From positions 3,276,770 to 3,340,769 of the forward strand of contig NW_004955517.1 in NCBI RefSeq assembly GCF_000276665.1: DNA of 64,000 bases, read 5' to 3'. Of the stretch, positions 32,871 through 44,840 are shown one piece after another; position 1 is the stretch's first letter, and the number at the start of each line of letters is the position of its first letter. Source of the stretch: Chinchilla lanigera. Taxonomy: Eukaryota > Chordata > Mammalia > Rodentia > Chinchillidae. Made by a program: the position numbers and the translations under genes. The notes beneath the pieces are model-generated. The model saw only the letters and a program-made list of their open reading frames with translations. It was not told the origin of the DNA and ran no database searches.

Positions 32871-35155
32871 CTGTTGTCACATCGTGTCCTGTTTCTGGTC
32901 ATCCGAAAGGAAGAAGTCGCTATTAACATGCAGGTGTGCTTCATGGTATAAATGCGTGTCTTCTTCTGCTCAGTGCTGCTGCCACCGCCACTCAGGTATA
33001 TCCATCTGGACAAAGCATCCAGTATGTGCATTCAGCCTCTGAGTGTCTCGGTAGGGGCGTGCTGGAGACACCGAGAAGAGTCCTTGTCACGTAACGCCGC
33101 ACCTCTGCAGTGTCGGAAGAATGCCCAGAGAGCAGCAGTCCTCCGTTCATGTTTTGTCACTTTTGCTTGTTCAGTTGTTCTTTTCAGAGTTTGTCATCTT
33201 ACTTGTCACCCTTTGTTAAAGTCACCTTGTCTCTTTACCTTTTTTTTTTTACTGTCTCTCTTCACCTACCTGAGCAGCTCCCCCGCCGCCTCCCGGGCCT
33301 CCTCCTCCACCCACCCAAACGCAGACCAGCATGTTATATCAGAGGCTCAAAGGCATACCTAGGCCAAGATCAAGTACCGTAAACTTATCGTTATTTTACT
33401 CGGCAGCTTTCTAGTCTAGTTCGCTTTTCTGTTACCTTTTCTTCTTGAAATTTTGTTTCCATTTGGAATACTAAGCTGAGGTTCAGGCTCTCGAGTTTAA
33501 TACTGTAGGTTCTGAGATACTCAAAAGAGAGCATTTATTTCCAAATGTCCACATTTTTTGTCTAGCTATGTCTGACATATGCAACATTTTCAAACCTCAA
33601 TGTCAGCACAAAATAACGTTGTTGCATAACATTTTGCATGACAATTTTTATATGTTATGAGCTTCAATTCTGTTGTACGAAATGTTTCTTAAGTATAATG
33701 TATTTTTAGTTTCCTTTCGTCAGTGCTCCAGCTAGTGCAAGATTGGGGGATAGGAATATTGCAGTATGTTTCAAGACAGCAGAAGTGACAAAAAAAATCA
33801 TTTTGAAGCACAAACTTCTCCTTGACCTCTTTGGGTGGGGAAGGAGGAAGTGCTGAAGGATTTTGTACAATATTTTCTTTAAAGACAACATCTTAGAGAA
33901 ATCACGTCTAGTACATTTTTGCCATTTAGCTAGTAAATCAGCTATGCAAATGAATGGGAAAATACTGCTGTGTCTCACTGAAGTGGCTTGATCAACAGAT
34001 AATAGACTCACAACTAATTAAAGGTAAATGGAAGTCTGGCTACAGGGGTTAATTGGCAGATCAAGTGTTCTAGATTAAAGGATCCTTAACCTTCTTACTC
34101 TAATGGTTGGGTGTTAAAGTAACATTGTCAATGGTTTTATTAAACATACTGTCTGTATATATACCTCAGGAATACACATATCTGTGTGCATGCTCATGCA
34201 CCCCTTATGTGTATCTATTGATATATATTGTAGTCAGTCCAAGAGCACTGCATATTAAAACAAAGCTTCAGGAGGTCCTAGCTGAAGCATCTTGGAATTC
34301 TCCAAACGTACAAATCAATCATGCTTTTTAAATAGATGTGCACAAAAATATTGGTGGGAATCATTTCCTTTCCATATCGTATGTCATGTACAACCAGAAT
34401 CCCCTAGATTGGGTGTGTGTTCCACCCAAAAGGACAATGCTGTCTGTTCTTAAACTGAGAGATTTCAAAGATGTACCCCAAGTGGGATTTCCTGCAGATT
34501 TGTATTAATGTACAGGCTTGTCTGGTTACTAGAAAATGTATGTAAGTGTGTGATGTATGTATGTGGGTGTATGTGTCCAATGGGTAATAAGCATAGGATG
34601 AGGAATTTGCACATTGATGTGTAAACATGAATATCAACTAATAAAAATAGTAGCGTGTGCATATTTACCATCAAAATGCAAATACCTCACTCTACACCTG
34701 TTACCCAAACATATATACGCAGTATGTTTGTAGAAATGCCTGAAAGTCTATTGATGAAATTATGATAGTCCACTTACAAAATTACAAACAGGTCAGGTGC
34801 CCCAAGAAGCACAGAAGTCAATCTTGTCACTCATTCTTTCTCCTGCAAGTATTTTCTGCTCAGGACCAAGCAATGAGCTGGCACCTAATCTCCAGCCTCT
34901 CCTTGCTGGGTGTCGGCTCTTCTCTATCTGATCTGTACACGTACATTCCCCACAGCTCCGACCTCCATGTTCAGGAAAGATCTGGCCCCACTGCTACCAG
35001 GCAATGGAGATTCCATTGATCTGCAATCCACAGAGCTCATTTTCACACCAGCCTTTGGGCCAGGTTGGAATGAAACTTTTACCACCTAGAAACCTTACCC
35101 AGCCCCATTGATTAGTCTTTGCTCCCATTGGCGGGAACTAAGCATTTCACTGAAT

Positions 35156-35171
35156 TTTAATTATAATTAAA
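35156..35171. promoter_or_regulatory. 16-bp perfect palindrome with TAATTA cores
   Basis: TTTAATTATAATTAAA is a perfect palindrome that presents two homeodomain-type ATTA/TAAT cores. ATTGG and GGCGGGAA motifs lie about 20 nt upstream (35127-35137). AT-rich palindromes also arise by chance. Confidence 0.3.
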
Positions 35172-36464
35172 CCCTAAATTACTAATGATTTTATATGTTA
35201 TCACCACCTACCTAAGAAATGCCCAAAGTGAAATTATAAGGTCTTTTTTTCGACTTACTCATCTCCTATGATTTTGTTTAAATCATTTCTCTTGCCACAA
35301 CAAAACAAAACCTTCCTATGAAGTATTAGGTAATTCTTTTTAGCAAGAAGCATTGTGGTGTCAAAACATACCTGCTTCGGATAAAAATACATTTCGGCAG
35401 CGCTTTTGTTAATGTTTATACCTGTCCTGCGGAATCACGCTGAACGATCCTTATCTCCACTAGAGGTCATGTGCTCCTGACTGACTCTTCAACATCTGAT
35501 ACGAACTAAGCATGAAATGCAGATTCTCCTTTGAGTTCAGACCAATCAAATTCAGGTCACCTCACTGACTCAGAGAAAACCTTTATTTTTTAAATAGTAC
35601 TCTTTTCCCAGAGCAAAATAATTTGCAGTGTTTTGGAACTTAATGATCTCCCCAAACATTCATCAGCTCAGCTCTAGGAAGGTTGCTACATAAGCCACGG
35701 TTCAGTTTCTTCTTCAGGTGAATTAAAATAAGCCTTGTTGATCAAGAGAAACTAAATGCAAATTTTTAAAAAATGAGTCCATTGTTGCGATTTAAAATCT
35801 CAATTATAGCAACCAGTGGCCCAAACTACCTACACTTCATGCAGTAATTCATTCCCAGCCCCCTTTTAAATATTTTTATCCTGCCTTCTACGTAATGGCT
35901 CAGGAATGTCTGGCTTTTCTTTACAGTCTCCTCCCTGGACAGGTAGAAACAAACAAAGCTTTGAATCTACATTTTCCAAATGAAGACCTGTTCAACATGC
36001 AGACCTGTAATGAAAAAGGATGCTATAGTGTTGAGTGTTTAGAGACCAATCTACAAAACAAATGTAGTGGAAATCAAGATTAAGCTTCTATTACATCGTC
36101 CCAAATCCGGTAGCCCAAACACAGTCTAAAGTGATATGAGATAGTACACTCATGCTGTCTTTAAAGAACGTGTATACAAAATGTCACTAAATTTGAAATG
36201 AGCTGTCATAGATTTAATGAAGCTTCATATGCAAATTTGAAGCTGGAGCACTGCTTTTTCCTATTATGTATTATAATGATGGTGATAATAACAATAAAAT
36301 GGCTTTATGGTTTGCTCACTACTAATTACATGGCACTTCACATTTGCATGAATCTTTTTTTAAAATTTGATAACTATTCAAAATTTCTTATCCAGTAGTT
36401 CTAACGGCCACAAGACTAGCGGGGCCACTTTCGCTGAATTTTAACACAAATTCTTGTACTACAG

Positions 36465-36571
36465 AAAATGTAGGCCGGTTAATCACTCCTGCCAAAAAGC
36501 TCGAAGATACAATACGTCTTGCTGAACTAGTCATTGAAGTTCTTCAACAAAATGAGGAGCACCATGCAGAG
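36465..36571 (+). CDS. CADPS: CADPS exon G (107 nt)
   Basis: The acceptor is ttcttgtactacag and the donor is GCAGAG|gtgagc. Two bases complete the codon begun in D, E or F. The exon then encodes [20 protein letters not shown] and [15 protein letters not shown]. It is a long charged helix typical of the MUN/MHD1 fold, which binds syntaxin and other SNAREs in the CAPS and Munc13 families. It ends in phase 0, so the next exon may be microexon H (PHVDKGE) or exon I (AFAWW). Phase 1 in and 0 out implies a constitutive exon. It sits 12.5 kb downstream of microexon F. Confidence 0.97.
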
Positions 36572-39500
36572 GTGAGCCGTCTCACGGGAAATGTCTCTGA
36601 GTGACCCTTAGCTGAAGTACGAGCTGGCTCTGTCCATCAGGTTGTGAATAAGATGCTCTAACACCCGTTTTCTTTTAACTGGGCTTGCAAAGAGAATGAA
36701 AGTGGAAGTTTTGGAAGGAGAAGGCTTTGGAAGGTTGTTTCAAACAACCAAAAAGCGGTTGCGTGTTGTACATATCAGCCTAACTTTTCAGATGTTTTTA
36801 GCAATGAACAAGGAGGTGAGTGCATCTTAAAGCAATTATTCAAACAATATCTGGTCACCCTCATCCAGAGCGCACAAAATCTTTTTTGGTCTCTTGTGGT
36901 TGTTTCTGTTACCACCACTGCTGTTTTGATTGGTTCTTTGGTGTGTGAGTCACAAGCCATCTTTTTTTAATTTACCTCTGTAACTTACTCTGCTTGTGCA
37001 GTCTTCATTGGTTTTAAACTTAGATTGCCTAGGCTGCTGGCTGTAGTGACAGAGCAAATTATTTTGTGTTGTTCAACTTGTCAGTTCTCTAACATACACC
37101 CAAATAAATACAACTTACACTGTTTTTACAAACCACTGTGAAAATGATGATTCTGATAACAATTATTAGCTAAAGAATTTCAAGACCGACTATCTCCCAA
37201 ACCAATAAGAACTTACACAGCCCTGCCCTTCCCAGCAAAGATCATCATGGTTAAACCTTTACGTCACTGCTCGTTTCAAACTGAGCTTTAAAATCATCTC
37301 TTAAAATAACCTGTTGGAAAACTACACTAATTGTCCCTCTTCCTTGACATTCAGATTTACAGAAAAAGAGGGCAAAGGCACTCCATCACAGTAATTTCTC
37401 AGTCACCTGGAACTCTCATTCCCATGACTAAGTGAAAGTTGACCCAATAGCTAAATAGTGTACAACACACCATAAATCCAGCCATCCCGACTAATGCCTG
37501 ATTGCATATTTAAATTTCCTCCCTGTTTCTCTACTGTTCCCTTCAATCTTGGCTGATCGTGGCAGGGGAAAGAGGTATGTGACTAAACCGAGCAAAGCGG
37601 CCACCTGCTGTCATCCTCTGTGCATGCCCCTCCAGTACCATGTCTTCTAACGGGACTCTACCCGGTGCTCCTGCTTCCTCACACTGACCTCAGGAATGTA
37701 ACAGCAACTTCCAATGGACTGCTTGTGACATGGGTGGCCCTCCACGCAGGGTAAATGTGGGGTGATTCTCTTGTGCGTGCATGAAGCGATTGATACAGTT
37801 ACGACGACTGCAGTTACATCCTGATACACGCCTCCCACCTGCCTTGATTCTGTCCTTAGCCTGTGGTAGTTTTCTATGTCCGTCTGTATTCACCTTTTAC
37901 TACGGCAAGTGAGTACTGGGCTTAGCTCGTCGGAGTGATACTAATCTTCCTCTACAGCTGTCTGTATGTGAGTCATATATACAGTATTTATATATAGAGA
38001 GAGTGTCACAGAATAACGAATCCCCTGAAAATCCTCTGGGAATTGGGGTGCGACCCCGTGAGGAGGGTGCCGCTGACCATTTGGCACCCTGCCACTGCAC
38101 GGCCGATGTAAGCAGGGAGCCAAACCAGCACCTCCAACCGCACATACCTAGGACTAACTTCCAGACACATGAAACTAAGTTGGGTTAGGATTTTTTTCTA
38201 CTCTTTTGTACAGTTGAGGCTTTTGAGGTTCAAGAGCCGCAAGTGTGTTCTTCTGGGTGTCCGGTGTAGTCTCTGAGGGCTGCCAGGGCTCTGGCCTGTC
38301 CTAGAGTGAGAGCTTGAGGCCTTGCCCAAGTCCATACACTTTTGAAGACATGGATAAAAAGAAGACGGGTTTTCCCAGTCACAGTTGTGCTTTTAAGCGG
38401 ATAAAAGAAGAAGGAAAACAACAGATATACTCAGTTTACAATCAAGTTATTATGTGAGGCCACTACAGGTGAAGAAAAATTACATGTTTGCCTAAACGTC
38501 TCAAAAGAAGCACCAGAGGAAAACTATTCCCAAGAAGATATTTTTTACCTTTCCAAAGGGTCCTTTTGCACTAAGGATTAATCATTGTCCTGCACGGCCC
38601 CAGTAACAGTGCCCGCAACTGTTTTAGTCTCATGTATTCAGACCTTACCCAAGGTAAACAAGCTAGACGTAATTTTAATTTTGTTCTCATTACCTCTTTA
38701 GAAACCAGTGATGAAAACTTTAGTATACTCAGCAGTTTCAGGTAGTAATTTTATTTCAGATAAATGTATAGGGTTATTTCCCAAGTTAGTCATTTGCTCA
38801 TCATGAAACCTTGTTACTTATCTGAAACCTACACGCTGAAGGTCTGAAGTGAGCCCCTCCGGGCTTTATGAGGAGCAGCGAGGCAGGAAGTGCGGGGTGC
38901 AGCGTGGGAGGGAGCCCATGAGCCAGAGAAGCTCGGGTCTGAGTTCCAGCTTCACCTCCTCCCTCCTCCATGACCTTGAGCTGGTTACTCGCTTCCTGGA
39001 TGCCGTCCCTCAGAGATAGCAGAGGGTGGCGTTATGGGGCTGGAAGGCCACGTGAAGCTGAGCATCTGGCATTTTGCCTGGCACGTAGCAAGGCCTCAAC
39101 AAAACTCAGTTGATGTGGCACTGGGAGAAAATTCTTAAGGAAGCAAAGTATGACAGATCTGGTGATAAGAAGGACCAAGTTCTGTGGACAGTACCGGATG
39201 AACGAGAATGGACAGAAGGTGTCAGAGGAAGAAGGACTGCTCTCATGGTGGAGTGGTCCTGAACCACACACCCGCCTGCTCGCAGCTGGCACTCGCAGAC
39301 CGCAGCCCCAGAAGAGGTCCTGGCAATGCCAGCCCAGGGCTCACCTCCGCTCCCTTGCTTGACACCTTCCAGAGCAGGCTGAGCACTAGGAGCTCCCAGG
39401 GGACTCCAGTACACAGCCTGCGTGGAGAGAAACAGGACTCCCGCAGCCAAAGTAGAATTTACTCTGTAGCCCTGCGGGTGGAGTTTCCCTTCAAAATAGG

Positions 39501-41809
39501 ATGAAGAAGATTTTTTCTACGATCTATATACTCTGGGGGCTCAGTAAACTCTAAAAAAAATCACTCGGATCTAAGCGCAGATCTTAACTTTGAGGCGACA
39601 TTGTTGGTTGGTACCACACAAACAAAAGTGACAAGCAGACTTACCTTTCCTTGCAAAGAAAGGAAGAAATAATAATAATCTTTAAAGCCATGATTAATTC
39701 CTGTACAGTACAATTAAATGTCCCCAAAGAAAAGACTGTCACCAGCCAATAATACCTGATACTATAGGCAATGCAGTACATGGTAACAATTGTCACATTT
39801 CTCTTTTACTTGCAACTTAATTCTGTTTTAAGAGCCTGATCTATTCACATGCACATGAATTATGCCTTTATGTATCGTTGCTGCCCCTTCCCAATCTCTC
39901 TCTATGTATACGTATGTATATGTATATATGTATTGTGGTACACAGAGGGGTACATATATACATGTTAGTTTGTGTGCAAAATATAGTGTGTTCAGTGTGG
40001 TGAGCTGTACCCTAAAGCACACAACTTTGTCTTTAAATAACAAAAAGCACTGGGTAAGTATGCAGAAGCTAATGTGTAACTCCTTATCATCTTTGGAAAA
40101 GGTTTATTGAGACTTTAGGTACCCACGACCATTGTGAATTACCTCGTCTATAAAAATAGCATTCACCTTTAGGAGCAAGCATAAATTAAATATGTTTATA
40201 TATATGTCCTACCCAGCCCGGCCAGTCACACAAACTCTGTTCGTGTAACTGGGTCTACACCGTGGCTTTTTGGTTATTACTGCCTCGCTAGAATCTTTCT
40301 CCTTCTCAGAGAATCAGATTTGATTTTAAGGCTCTGAAAAGAATTACCTTTGATAGCCAGAAATAGCTCAGTTTTCACTTCTACACGCCCCAAATTTGAA
40401 CTCTCTTGGTTCACCAGAATTCTGAATTCATCCACCAGGTCCCATACTGGTAACGCCTAACGCAGAAATGAAAGAGCTACCAACCTATCTGATGATTATT
40501 ATTGCAGGGACTGTACGTACTTACTCAGCAATACATTAAATTACAACAAGGGACCAAATTCTCTACAGATGGTAGATGTGGTGCTTCTTAAGGTCTCTGG
40601 TTTATGACTTTTAAATTAAAAAGCTGGTAAGAACCAGATCTGAAGTTGGACTAAGAAATTTTTAATTTCAGACATTTGTGGTTGGCTTTTGTTTTGGTTT
40701 GTTTTTTTCCCATCATCCTAGAGCAAAATCACGTCTGGGAGAGTGGCACAGTCTTCCCAGTAACTGTTTTCCGGGACTCATCCTGAAGATAGGAAGTTAA
40801 TCCTTTAATTCAAGACTAAGAACTAGCCGGGCGTAATGATGCAGGCCTATAATCCTAGTACTCAGGAGGCTGAGGCAGGAGGGTTACTACAAATTCAAGG
40901 TCAGCCTGGGCTACATAGTGAGTTCAAGGCTAGCCTGGACTGCATAGTGAGACCCTGTCTCAAAAAAACCAAAAAGAACAGGAAAAAAAAAAAAAAAGGA
41001 GGGAATAAGTACTACCCAACATTTAATGTGCTCCTGTGACTTCTACAAATATCCTGCATCAGGGCTGACAAGATTCAGCCTCCCACATAGGGCTAGGGGT
41101 GGGAGTGGGACTCCAATAAATTCCAGTAATCAAATTGTCTCTACCTGAAAGGCAAAGAGCCGAGAAAGCTCTGGGGGTCGGGATGGAGGAGTTCTTTCTC
41201 TGCTGGATTTAACCAAGGAGGCAGTGGATGAAGCCCCCGGCCCCAGGGTGGTAAATCTACAATAAAACCTCACTGGTTCAGACCCAAATACACTTTGCTT
41301 GCAGATAATTTAACTGCAGAGAGAGCTTTTCTAATTTTTTTAAATAACTCTGACATGATCTCAACTCTTTCTTGAAATCCAAAAGGTTCTTCACACACAT
41401 TAGAGGCATCGAGTATTTTTTTCCAACCCAAAACCTATGACATTAAGTCTTCTCTCTTTTAACTTCAATTTGTAAGTCAACTTAGCTACAGCTATCAGTA
41501 TTAAAAAGTTTACCCACATGTGATTCAGACACAGACTCACCACTGTGACATTATGAACACTACGAATACTCTTCAGTTTGGGTTCCCCTTAAGGACTGCA
41601 TTCAGAGCAGTAAAATGATACCTCTTTTCAGAAAGCTCAACAATTTAGGCTTTTTTTGTTGACAGACCAGCGTTTCTAGCTTCCCTTTACTCTGAATCAG
41701 TGAGGTTTTACTGTAAATTAAAATGGAAGCAGCAGGTGTCTATTTCCAGCCAAGCAGACCTTGCAGAATGGTCCATGACTTGATTTTTTCCATTTAATTT
41801 GCAAACCAG
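36572..41809 (+). other. CADPS: CADPS intron G-H
   Basis: This 5.2 kb intron has one clear B1 SINE (about 40824-40997). A small perfect 8-bp stem occurs at 38064-38090. The rest is unremarkable and has no supported gene. Confidence 0.8.
40824..40997 (+). repeat. B1 SINE with internal duplication
   Basis: tagccgggcgtaatgatgca, ggcctataatcctagtactc, aggaggctgaggcaggaggg, then gtcagcctgggctacatagt repeated as ctagcctggactgcatagtg, gagaccctgtctc and a poly(A) tail. The tandem internal unit is diagnostic of B1. Confidence 0.93.
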
Positions 41810-41830
41810 CCACATGTTGATAAAGGAGAA
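41810..41830 (+). CDS. CADPS: CADPS microexon H (21 nt)
   Basis: The exon CCACATGTTGATAAAGGAGAA lies between gcaaaccag and gtaagtaaag and encodes seven residues, PHVDKGE, in phase 0 on both sides. CADPS isoforms with and without PHVDKGE between HHAE and AFAWW are known to me from memory. The donor is strong on the intronic side. The acceptor is weak: the pyrimidine tract is interrupted by aa and ends gcaaaccag, with a TGC 7 nt before the exon. Weak acceptor, tiny size, UGC and three downstream TGCATG motifs all suggest neuron-regulated inclusion. The insert falls between two MUN-region helices and adds a charged loop. Confidence 0.9.
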
Positions 41831-43021
41831 GTAAGTAAAGTGAAATCTCATGAAAGAAGAGAGGTGGACCCTATTCTGCCTCCTAGTGGCTGTTAGAATA
41901 CCCCTTCGATAACTAGATCACAGAAGAGCTTGGCCATTGAACAAACCCTTTCATTTATGGAATTATTTCCATAGTCATCTTTCATGTTTCCAAATGCCTT
42001 CCCATCACGTTTTGGTGAATGCTCCGGAAAGCGTTTCCAATGTAAATACTTCACAGCATTGAATGGGGAGGTGGGGGACAAGAAGAGGCTGGCAGTTTGT
42101 TTTTATTTTACTGCTCTCTTTGAAATCAGCAAACAGGGCCTGTTGACACCGCCACTCATTCTGCATGCTCCCTGCCAGAAATGATTAGTCGACATGCATG
42201 CCTGCCTTGGAACTGCATTCACATCTGGCCCAGTCTGATGTGAATGTCGCCCCTGAGACCGTGCACAATGATTTTTAAGGGCTCACGTGCATGCAAATGA
42301 GTTACTTCACTGATATTTTTTGGTTTTCAATGTACATATGTGTCCAACCCCCAGCAACGTAAGTCCTGATCTTACTCGGTGTCTCCTAGCCTAAGCCTGA
42401 CCTCTCCTCCAGAGTGGACGTAAGCCCAAAGCTCCTTTGCAGAAAGAGATTTCACCTCAAAAGTTCTGTGGCGACTGCAACAATGGCTTCCCCTGACTTA
42501 GTGTGAAGTAGAAGTAAGGTTCCCACTGTGTAGGGAGACGTGAGTCCCTGAGTTTGTGTAAGACCAGAGACAGTCAAGCCCCAGCTACGTAGCTACAAGT
42601 GAACAATAATCGCAAATTTTCAAGTTAGACCAGCAGAAAACCCATAAACACAGTGAAGAAACTCCCAAATTCCAATACCTTAGAGCAAGAACTAGCCCAC
42701 AGTAATGATACAGAGCATGACTCAAAACCTACTGAGTTATTGTAAATTGAACAGAAGTTCCACATCTGTCATTTCTGCAGCTGCATCCTCTGACCTACAA
42801 GTCAGAAAAAAGCTCTCTGTGGCAGGCCTGGAATCATGAAGAGCCCCATCTTGGGCTCAGAGTCCCATCTGTACCCAGAATGCTGTTCTCTTTACAATAA
42901 AATGGCCCAACCCCGCTGGATGCCCAACCCGTCCGAACAGTGAGGGCTGCAGCTCGTGTCCCATGTCCGGGGAAGAAGCTCATTACCTCTTTCTCTGCTG
43001 TTTTTCTGCCAAATTTCAAAG
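41831..43021 (+). other. CADPS: CADPS intron H-I
   Basis: This 1.2 kb intron has no recognised repeat. Three TGCATG motifs lie at 42162-42167, 42195-42200 and 42288-42293, where RBFOX proteins could promote inclusion of microexon H. Confidence 0.75.
42162..42293 (+). promoter_or_regulatory. Cluster of three TGCATG (RBFOX) motifs
   Basis: Exact TGCATG at 42162, 42195 and 42288, that is 332-463 nt after microexon H. RBFOX sites downstream of an exon usually promote its inclusion. The clustering is seen; the function is inferred. Confidence 0.6.
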
Positions 43022-43178
43022 GCCTTTGCGTGGTGGTCAGACTTAATGGTGGAGCATGCAGAGACGTTCCTGTCACTCTTTGCGGTGGACATGGACGCAG
43101 CCCTAGAGGTGCAGCCCCCAGACACCTGGGACAGTTTTCCAGTGTTTCAGCTGCTGAATGATTTTCTGCGTACCGACT
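43022..43178 (+). CDS. CADPS: CADPS exon I (157 nt)
   Basis: The acceptor is a pyrimidine stretch ending atttcaaag and the donor is GACT|gtatgt. It encodes [52 protein letters not shown] and one base of Tyr. This is core MUN/MHD1 sequence; the [17 protein letters not shown] helix is characteristic of the CAPS family. The exon is asymmetric (phase 0 in, 1 out) and so constitutive. One residue differs from what I remember in human and rat: Val (GTG at 43142-43144) where I expect Leu in FPLFQLL. That is conservative, and the comparison is from memory. Confidence 0.97.
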
Positions 43179-44164
43179 GTATGTATCATCTTTGAATGCG
43201 AACTTTCTTACATAGTCTGCAGATAAACATAGTGCTAAGAGATCTTTGCTCTGAGAAGACCGCAGGTCGGATAGAGTTCTTCAAAGTTATGTTATTAGCA
43301 AACACACGTTCCCACAGGCACCCAAATCTCACAGCTGATGGGTGTTCCCGCGGAGAGTGCTCTGCTGCAGGGAAGCCCTCTCCTGACTAGACAGGAGAAC
43401 CCAAGCGCAGCGTGAGAAGAGCGGTCCGGCCCGTTCCTTGTATTATATTTGCACTGGAACAAACTAGTTAGCTTAACCTCTTCACAGTTTATAAGTTTTA
43501 TCAGAAGATGCTTTCTACATGAAAAACAGTTTCTAGCTGGGCCACACTGCAAGCATTTCTTCCTGCTTTATAGCAACAGTAGCCATAAAGTAGACCCTCC
43601 CAGGAAGAGCAATGAAGGAGGAGAACGAGGAGAGAATGTTCCCTCTTCCCGCTAACTTAATGAGAGGGAAAGAAGTGGATACAAAGAAAACATAAACAAT
43701 GGTGTGGATTGTTGTTTTTTGCAAAGAGCATGATTGTTTTTCCTTCTAGAAAAGTGAAGTAAAAGGGTAAAGTGTTCTTTTTTTAATATAATTTAAAAAA
43801 ACAATAAAAGTGATACACGATTTCAAAACAAGATGGTAGGAAATTAGCGATGGTTGTTATACTGCATATTGTTATCTTCAAAGTAGTTGCTCAGATTACC
43901 AGATATAGGCATGTAAGATTGACAAACATTGTGAAAGGGAAAGAAATTGCTCAAAAGGGTAAAGTGTTTTTAATTCCATTCCCCTTGCAAACAAAATTTA
44001 ACACGAGCTTCAGTGTCGTTCATGTTCTTTTCTTCTTGTTTTTTTGGCTTCCTTCAAGGCAGGGTATTGAACACTGAAATCAATCATCTCTTTGTGTGCG
44101 TTGTATTTAATCCATAGATAAAGCAACTATGGGTTCTGACCAAGCCTTTGCTTATCTGTTCTAG
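43179..44164 (+). other. CADPS: CADPS intron I-J
   Basis: This 986-nt intron holds no recognised repeat or gene. A T-rich stretch near 44037-44060 may be the remains of an antisense SINE, too short to name. Confidence 0.75.
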
Positions 44165-44306
44165 ATAATTTGCGCAACGGAAAATTTCACAAGCACCTGC
44201 AAGACCTGTTTGCCCCACTTGTTGTTAGATATGTGGATTTGATGGAGTCCTCAATTGCACAATCCATTCACAGGGGCTTTGAGCGGGAGTCATGGGAACC
44301 AGTCAA
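44165..44306 (+). CDS. CADPS: CADPS exon J (142 nt)
   Basis: The acceptor is tatctgttctag and the donor is GTCAA|gtaagg. After the split Tyr it encodes [40 protein letters not shown] and ESWEPV, with AA of the next codon. The next base decides the residue: Lys with cassette K (AAG) or Asn with exon L (AAT). It is part of the MUN/MHD1 helical bundle. CGC at 44173-44175 gives Arg in NLRNG where I remember Cys (TGC); this would be a single T-to-C difference and could be lineage variation or a sequencing error. Exons I and J are only 986 nt apart. Confidence 0.97.
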
Positions 44307-44629
44307 GTAAGGACCCCTCTTTTGATACTATCGGAATTTGGGTACAGATGGCCGGAGAGTCATGCAGATATGGATTAATGGTGTGACATGATTTTCACTG
44401 TTAATATGGACAGAGAGCACACACCATACATATTTCCTACCGCGGTGCTCAGACCTTCTTTGACCGGATGCAGCAGGGAGCAGTGAGAAATGGTTCCTAA
44501 AGTGTAACCTTTGTTTTCCTGCAGAACACAAATAAGAATTAACAGAGATAAGCCTGACTGATACTGTGTCTTTTAAACAAACCGTAATATTCTCAGGAAA
44601 TATTTCCTATAGTATGTTCCGTAGGGTTT

Positions 44630-44840
44630 TCGGGAAGGTCAACAAACTTTTTCTATAAAAAGCCAGATAGTAAACACTTAGGCTTTTTTAAGTCACATAA
44701 TCTGTCTTAACTATTTCATTCTACATTGTGGCAAGAAAAAGTTATGGACAGTATGTAAACAAACAAGTGTAGCTGTGTTTCAGTAAAATTTTATTTGCAA
44801 AACAGGGCTGCGTTTGCCACTCCTGGGTCTAAGCCTTTCT
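44630..44840 (+). mobile_element. Old non-autonomous DNA transposon
   Basis: gtcaacaaactttttctata, aaaagccagatagtaaacac, ttaggctttt, then gtaaacaaacaagtgtagct and gtaaaattttatttgcaaaa match a widespread mammalian DNA-transposon repeat (aaactttttctgtaaagggc). I do not name the family with confidence; hAT-Charlie type is likely. Confidence 0.6.

Larger units (their letters stand above)
23918..36464 (+). other. CADPS: CADPS intron F-G (12.5 kb)
   Basis: It contains L2 and MIR pieces, a MER5-like element, ID and B1-ID SINEs and a 49-nt GA repeat, listed separately. About 30700-36460 has almost no repeat I can name apart from one MIR. It carries a homeodomain-type palindrome at 35156-35171. The 147-codon ORF at 30244-30687 overlaps L2-like sequence and is not credible as a gene. 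Confidence 0.8.
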
